DNA from: Beaufortia kweichowensis
Taxonomy: Eukaryota; Chordata; Actinopteri; Cypriniformes; Gastromyzontidae
NCBI GenBank assembly: GCA_019155185.1
Contig: CM032816.1
Location: forward strand, 558,001-622,000
Direction: 5' to 3'
Length of the DNA: 64,000 nt
Shown here piece by piece: positions 59,401 through 64,000 of this stretch; position 1 is the stretch's first letter, and every line of letters starts with the position of its first letter. Below the pieces are notes generated by a model. The model was not told the DNA's origin. It saw nothing but the letters and a program-made list of their open reading frames with translations, and ran no database searches. The translations under genes were made by a program, and so were the position numbers.

Positions 59401-61913
59401 AGATTTTAGGGGAAATGAACAGTGTTTCTCAGCTCCTACAGACCCTGTTCACAATCCTAAAGCAGCCCCTCCCCTCTACACTTAACCTGTGGGACAACTT
59501 GATAAGACAATGATCATTAAGGTTGTGAGAGCTTATTGTTGCATTGAGATTGACAACCAAGATGAAAGACTCTTTGTGTAAGCACTCATGCAACAAAAGG
59601 TGGCTGATTTTTCTTTTGGTACATGTGTAAATCTAGTGTCAAACTGTTTTACAATTCAGCTGAAAATCACCACTTTAACACATCTCACAACCCTGAATGA
59701 TCTATTGCAACATATCATAGTAACTGATGTATCCTCTTCTATGATGTCTGCTATGACTGATAGTTCATTAGAGGATTTAAATACAGTTTTTGGGTTTACC
59801 AATTTTTAAGCATTATTTGGGTTAGCTAGTAACACTCACATCTCATATGTGAAGTAGTTTAATATTACAGGGGCAGATTAGGACACACAGACCAGTGAGG
59901 AGCCCAGGGAAGAACCGAAAAGCAATAGGCTTCGGGGGCCAACCCTGCGGTGAAGACTCCCTTATAGGTTTTCCCCTTCAAGTAGTTTATCCCCACCTCA
60001 CTTGGTCCTTAGGTGTCAATCCTACCAAGGCTAGGGAAAGAAAAAAAAAACACTATACGATCAACAACATTTTATTGCAAGGTATACTGAAAGAGGTATA
60101 TTGAAAAGTCTATACGATCACAATGATGTTTAACTTAAAATGTAGTATTAGAGTACTGCTTTTTGTGTCTTTCTGTTTGTGTTACAGATACCAGTACAGG
60201 ACAGTGAATGTGAATCGTCACTACAGACATCTACGGAAGCTAATCCTGGACAAAGAAGTCACTTCCTGAGGCATCCTGGGTGTTGAAAATTAACATAACT
60301 GGAATGACTAACAACAGAACACATCTACATTCATGGACTTCAGAACATCTACCTAAATGACACATTACTGTTTCAACATGCAGTGCATATGTGTTACTTT
60401 TATTGTACATTGGTGTCAGTAGAAGTTTCAGAAAAACAGAATCCAGACATTCTGTGAAAATTCACCCACCAAGTCAAATGTGCCTGTAACTATCAATGTT
60501 ACAAGATTAGATGATGGGGCATCATGTTAACCAACATATGCCATAGAATGGGTTTTGGAAGATTTACATTTTTTTATTATGTGAGAGTTATTAGAACTCT
60601 CAAAGGGGGAATTGTGGAAATGTAAATTTTAGGATCACTTTAAAATCAGCTGATTCTCTTTATTTCCCCCATCCTTACACAAACTACTAAAATGATATAT
60701 ATTGCATTGGAAGAACATAGGAACATGGGGTGGCTCCTAGGACGTTTACCCATCATATCCCACTGAGTTGGTGACCATTTGCTCATGATTCAATCAAAGG
60801 TCAAAACTCAGGAAGGGACAACAGGCCCAAGGTGTGAACATTTCTTTATCTCTATGATAATGAAGTGGTCTCAGTAAGGGTGAGTGAGACTCCAGGATCT
60901 GAAGAGAGTCTACTACTTCCTCTCTGTCCATTGTTTCTATTGTCACTTAAATGCTTTGTTACCATTTCAAGGGACTGCCCCTTAAAATGGCTATATATGC
61001 AATGTGTTTAGACTTCATATCAGACTTGATGACTGCAGCGCCCGTGCAGTATGCTCTGATTTGAAGACTCGCTATCTACAATAAAGACTACTGCTCAAGG
61101 AAATCCAAGTCTCCTGGTCTTCGCTGAAAAAATTTCCAACACTATCCAACAGAGAAACCCAAGCATGACCAGTTCATGACAGAATTCAAATTTTAAGGTG
61201 AACTACCCTTTTAAATAAATCTTACTTTGTATTTTTGTTTAAGGTTTTCCCATTTTTTTTTAACCTGTCCAGCAGAAACCTTCCCATGTAAATCATGGTG
61301 GTTCACAAAAGCTCTGTAATAAATGCACAGAAATCAATCATGAAAAGAACGCAGTAGGAACTTAACTTGAATAAAATGATATAAGCTCATTTGTATACTC
61401 ACTCAAAACCTTTAATGGCAGCATTACGTTTTCCAGTGAAGAGGGCATCATTTGCCACTCTCCACTGGATGAGAAGCTGGGTGTGTTCATCAGTCCCTGT
61501 AATATCAAACTAATATTTAAACATCAGTGATTATATAAATAATCACGATCTATTAATGCTACATTGACACGTTGATGCATATTTACAGTAACTTGCTATA
61601 TAGCAAACAAGTATTTCCCAATATATCAACACTGGTAAAACATAAATAAAACGTAATTCTCTTTAGTTTTGTAGCTTTATTACACTTCTTAACAACAAAT
61701 GTATAGCAACGACGTTAGCTTATTGACATAACAATGAATAAACATATTTTACAGCCCATTTACAAACATATCCCATCGATTTACGTTGTTTAAAAGTTTA
61801 ATAAACGAGTCGTTTATTTGTACGATGTTAAACAAGCGCAATAAAAGCACAAGCACAAAGTTTTTCCTGAGGTACTTACACTTAAAAATAGCCGCGTCGC
61901 CGCTTTCCGCCAT
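56406..61913 (-). CDS. Harbinger Myb/SANT-like DNA-binding protein, four exons inferred, C-terminal frameshift
   Basis: Exon 1: 61913-61880 (ATG, start MAESGDAAIFK). Exon 2: 61496-61403 (DEHTQLLIQWRVANDALF). Exon 3: 61313-61226 (VNHHDLHGKVSAGQVKKKW). Exon 4: from 56875 (DLKCPHTGVSTEDGE, AIGGRPSI). Each intron has GT and AG ends, and phases 1, 2 and 0 join consistently into a trihelix Myb/SANT domain with the expected tryptophans. The rest is a charged coiled coil (MEEREREKDAVEREERRWRE). The exon 4 frame stops at 56495, but a neighbouring frame continues the coiled coil to a stop at 56406 (LEMIAKKN), so one indel in a GA-rich repeat near 56555-56570 breaks the tail. It should bind the terminal repeats and carry the transposase into the nucleus. 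Intron 3 contains a whole LTR retrotransposon. Confidence 0.85.
56939..57467 (+). repeat. 5' LTR of the nested gag-only element
   Basis: Starts TGTGGAAATG and ends TTTCCAACA. It differs from the right LTR only by two single-base indels that I can see (GAAGACTGC against GAAGACTCGC, and AAAAAAGTTT against AAAAAATTT), so the insertion is young. GGCTATATATGC near 57310-57324 is TATA-like, and CAATAAAG near 57401-57408 could be the polyadenylation signal. Confidence 0.95.
57470..57486 (+). promoter_or_regulatory. Primer-binding site, tRNA-His type
   Basis: TGGTGCCGTGAACCGG begins two bases after the LTR. Its first 11 bases are complementary to the 3' end of vertebrate tRNA-His (TCACGGCACCA). The match then weakens. 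Confidence 0.65.
57592..58075 (+). repeat. Tandem stem-loop array (12-13 units) in the leader of the nested LTR element
   Basis: Units of roughly 30-40 bp contain TATCCTCTGTTTAGGCAGAG or variants, starting near 57596, 57658, 57688, 57716, 57748, 57779, 57820, 57852, 57883, 57917, 58019 and 58050, with a degenerate copy near 57966. Each folds CTCTG with CAGAG around a 4-6 nt loop. Variants keep pairing, for example CTCTGTTTATCAGAG, CCTCTGTTTTGCCAGAG and CTCTAC pairing with GTAGGG. Open frames across the array are incidental. Confidence 0.85.
58120..59390 (+). pseudogene. gag: Gag with CCHC zinc knuckle, frame-broken
   Basis: The frame opens at ATG 58120 and runs 218 codons: a basic start (MVKRHARLIP), a helical region and a coiled-coil-like segment (HTQRIADLEKKNQNLHDHV). 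It then breaks near 58750. Neighbouring frames continue with capsid-like sequence (58748-58957; then IQRKDESVSEYTERFCQSAA near 59008; 59101-59379 with VRAWFDGLSSEYRNALPFLD). A zinc knuckle CHYCGKHGHYLKEC (CX2CX4HX4C) lies at 59346-59387. At least three indels interrupt it. The capsid segment resembles that of class I retroviral or Gypsy Gag; the exact family is unclear. Confidence 0.8.
59391..60600 (+). other. Nested LTR element, region after gag without recognisable pol
   Basis: This contains only short ORFs (59588-59809 and 59895-60104) with no protease, RT or integrase motif. The segment near 59900-59960 is locally GC-richer. It is probably deleted or filler sequence of a non-autonomous element. 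Confidence 0.55.
60601..60612 (+). promoter_or_regulatory. Polypurine tract of the nested LTR element
   Basis: CAAAGGGGGAAT directly precedes the 3' LTR start TGTGGAAATG. Confidence 0.75.
60613..61141 (+). repeat. 3' LTR of the nested gag-only element
   Basis: A 529-bp direct copy of 56939-57467 followed by the target duplication CTAT and Harbinger intron sequence. Confidence 0.95.
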
Positions 61914-62128
61914 TTTTTAAAATAACGCAGCCTCCGTCTTCTTCTCTGCTTGCTGACTCAGCTCCCGGGGCTCATGGGATAGAAAAGTGTCCATCGAATG
62001 AACACTTCAAAATCTAGCCGGAAGTAGTAGACCATCCGGGTACTTTTCGCCTACTGTTTTTCGAATACTATGAATTCGGACATACTATTCGCCTCGCGTA
62101 CTGATTTTCGCCTACTATATAGTATGGT

Positions 62129-62151
62129 AGTACGCGATTTCGGACGCAGCC
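62129..62151 (-). repeat. Harbinger right terminal inverted repeat
   Basis: Mirror of 54249-54271, followed by AAT and then satellite in register (GTCTCTACTATG). Confidence 0.95.
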
Positions 62152-64000
62152 AATGTCTCTACTATGTTTTTCTGCAGAAATATAGGTGTTTTAGATCGGT
62201 TGATAGGGAACAATGTTTGGTTGCTAGGGAGTAACTATGTATGCACCAATGATTATATTTCAAGCAATGAGTAAAATGAGCCCACACCAATGTCTCTACT
62301 ATGTTCTGCTGCAGAAATATAGGTTTTTTAGATCGGTTGCTAGGGTACACTGTTTGGTTGCTAGGGAGTAACTAGGTATGCACCAATGATTATGTTTTAA
62401 GCCATTAGTTAAATGAGCCCACACCAATATTTCTACTATGTTCTGCTGCTGAAATATAGGTTTTTAGATCGGTTGCTAGGGTACACTGTTTGGTTGCTAT
62501 GGAGTAACTAGGCATGCACCAATGATTATGTTTTAAGCCATTAGTTAAACGAGCCCACACCAATATTTCTACTATGTTCTGCTGCAGAAATATAGGTTTT
62601 TTTAGATCGGTTGCTAGGGTACACTGTTTGGTTGCTAGGGAGTAACTAGGCATGCACCAATGATTATATTTCAAGCAATGAGTTAAATGAGCCCACACCA
62701 ATATTTCTACAATGTTCTGCTGCTGAAATATAAGTTTTTTAGAACGGTTGCTAGGGTACACTGTTTGGTTGCTAGGGAGTAACTAGGCATGCACCAATGA
62801 TTATATTTCAAGCAATGAGTTAAATGAGCCCACACCAATATTTCTACTATGTTCTGCTGCTGAAATATAGGTTTTTTAGATTGGTTGCTAGGGAACACTG
62901 TTTGGTTGCTAGGGAGTAACTAGGCATGCACCAATGATTATATTTCAAGCAATGAGTAAAATGAGCCTAAACAATATCTCTACGATGTTCTGCTGCTGAA
63001 ATAAAAGTTTTTTAGAACTGTTGCTAGGGTACACTGTTTGGTTGCTAGGGAGTAACTAGGCATGCACCAATGATTATATTTCAAGCAATGAGTAAAATGA
63101 GCCTAAACAATGTCTCTACGATGTTCTGCTGCAGAAATATAGGTGTTTTAGATCGGTTGCTAGGGTACACTGTTTGGTTGCTAGGGAGTAACTAGGCATG
63201 CACCAATGATTATGTTTTAAGTCATTAGTTAAATGAGCCCACACCAATATTTCTACTATGTTCTGCTGCTGAAATATAGGTTTTTTAGATCGGTTGCTAG
63301 GGTACACTGTTTGGTTGCTAGGGAGTAACTAGGCATGCACCAATGATTATGTTTTAAGTCATTAGTTAAACGAGCCCACACCAATATTTCTACTATGTTC
63401 TGCTGCTGAAATATAGTTTTTTTTGATCGGTTGCTAGGGAACACTGTTTGGTTGCTAGGGAGTAAATAGGCATGCACCAATGATTATGTTTTAAGTCATT
63501 AGTTAAACGAGCCCACACCAATATTTCTACTATGTTCTGCTGCTGAAATATAGGTTTTTAGATCGGTTGCTAGGGAACACTGTTTGGTTGCTAGGGAGTA
63601 AATAGGCATGCACCAATGATTATATTTCAAGCAATGAGTTAAATGAGCCCACACCAATATTTCTACTATGTTCTGCTGCTGAAATATAGGTTTTTTAGAT
63701 CGGATGCTAGGGTACACTGTTTGGTTGCTAGTGAGTAACTAGGCAAACTCCAATGATTATATTTTAAGCCATGAGTTAAATGAGCCCACACCAATATTTC
63801 TACTATGTTCTGCTGCTGAAATATAGGTTTTTTAGATCGGTTGCTAGGGAACACTGTTTGGTTGCTAGGGAGTAAATAGGCATGCACCAATGATTATATT
63901 TCAAGCAATGAGTTAAATGAGCCCACAACAATGTCTCTACTATGTTTTTCTGCAGAAATATAGGTGTTTTAGATCGGTTGATAGGGTACACTGTTTGGTT
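62152..64000 (+). repeat. Satellite array 5 (about 13 monomers, runs off the window)
   Basis: Continues the monomer interrupted by Harbinger (AATGTCTCTACTATG) in the same orientation and register. It shows the same type A and type B variants as array 2. Confidence 0.97.

Larger units (their letters stand above)
56939..61141 (+). mobile_element. Gag-only LTR retrotransposon in intron 3 of the Harbinger Myb gene
   Basis: Direct 529-bp LTRs enclose primer site, repeat-rich leader, a frame-broken gag with zinc knuckle, and a purine tract. The target duplication is CTAT (56935-56938 and 61142-61145). No protease, RT or integrase is visible in the 1.2 kb after gag, so the element is non-autonomous or deleted. 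It lies antisense to the Myb gene. Confidence 0.93.
54249..62151 (+). mobile_element. PIF/Harbinger DNA transposon, both genes present
   Basis: Terminal inverted repeats of 23 bp (GGCTGCGTCCGAAATCGCGT...) sit at both ends, flanked by the 3-bp target duplication AAT (54246-54248 and 62152-62154) within a satellite monomer. Inside are a HARBI1-like transposase gene (plus) and a Myb/SANT-like gene (minus), the two-gene arrangement of this superfamily. Without the nested LTR element (56939-61141 plus CTAT) it is about 3.7 kb. Subterminal TTCGCCTACT motifs recur near the right end (62047 and 62106). Confidence 0.95.

Overview
This window holds no recognisable host gene. It is a tandem satellite array, in one orientation throughout, into which transposable elements have repeatedly inserted. 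The mixture points to a ray-finned fish: a BEL/Pao element, a DIRS element with a tyrosine recombinase, a two-gene PIF/Harbinger transposon, an L2/CR1-type LINE with an (ATTGA)n tail, and a class I (gamma/epsilon-like) endogenous retrovirus. A cyprinid is plausible, but I cannot fix the species. The setting looks like (peri)centromeric or other constitutive heterochromatin.

Layout. 1-7227: large gag-only LTR retrotransposon (element A) with about 1.4-1.5 kb LTRs; the 5' LTR is cut by the window start and the 3' LTR is truncated at the satellite. 7228-11947: satellite, about 137-bp monomer. 11948-18348: endogenous retrovirus on the minus strand with nearly identical LTRs, a 5-bp target duplication, a tRNA-Tyr-type primer site, a broken env, a pol lacking RNase H and only a stub of gag. 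18349-29184: satellite, about 79 monomers. 29185-34810: DIRS element on the plus strand (Gag, RT/RNase H, tyrosine recombinase; frame-broken). 34811-35047: satellite remnant. 35048 to at least 49518: BEL/Pao element on the minus strand. Its left (3') LTR carries an inserted solo LTR of element A, and its integrase carries an inserted LINE. 49519-49618: 100-N assembly gap. 49619-54248: satellite. 54249-62151: PIF/Harbinger transposon with a two-exon transposase (plus) and a four-exon Myb/SANT-like gene (minus). The last intron of the Myb-like gene holds a gag-only LTR retrotransposon (56939-61141). 62152-64000: satellite.

History readable from the junctions. The satellite register continues across the ERV, DIRS and Harbinger insertions, and probably across the BEL insertion. 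The array therefore predates these elements and has not been rearranged around them. Target duplications are visible for the ERV (GATTA), Harbinger (AAT), the gag-only element inside Harbinger (CTAT), the solo LTR inside the BEL LTR (AAGT) and the LINE inside the BEL integrase (AATAT). The other BEL LTR preserves the empty site of the solo-LTR insertion.

Most unexpected signal. Three unrelated LTR elements each carry a tandem array of short stem-loops in the leader between primer site and gag. The clearest is in the ERV (17517-17700): seven 22-nt hairpins with 7-bp stems around a near-constant 8-nt loop, whose stems change mostly by compensatory substitutions. That pattern suggests selection on RNA structure, for example packaging, dimerisation or translation control. 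The function is inference.

Limits. Family assignments come from motifs read by eye. Many frame breaks are 1-nt indels, some in homopolymers, so part of the decay could be sequencing or assembly error.
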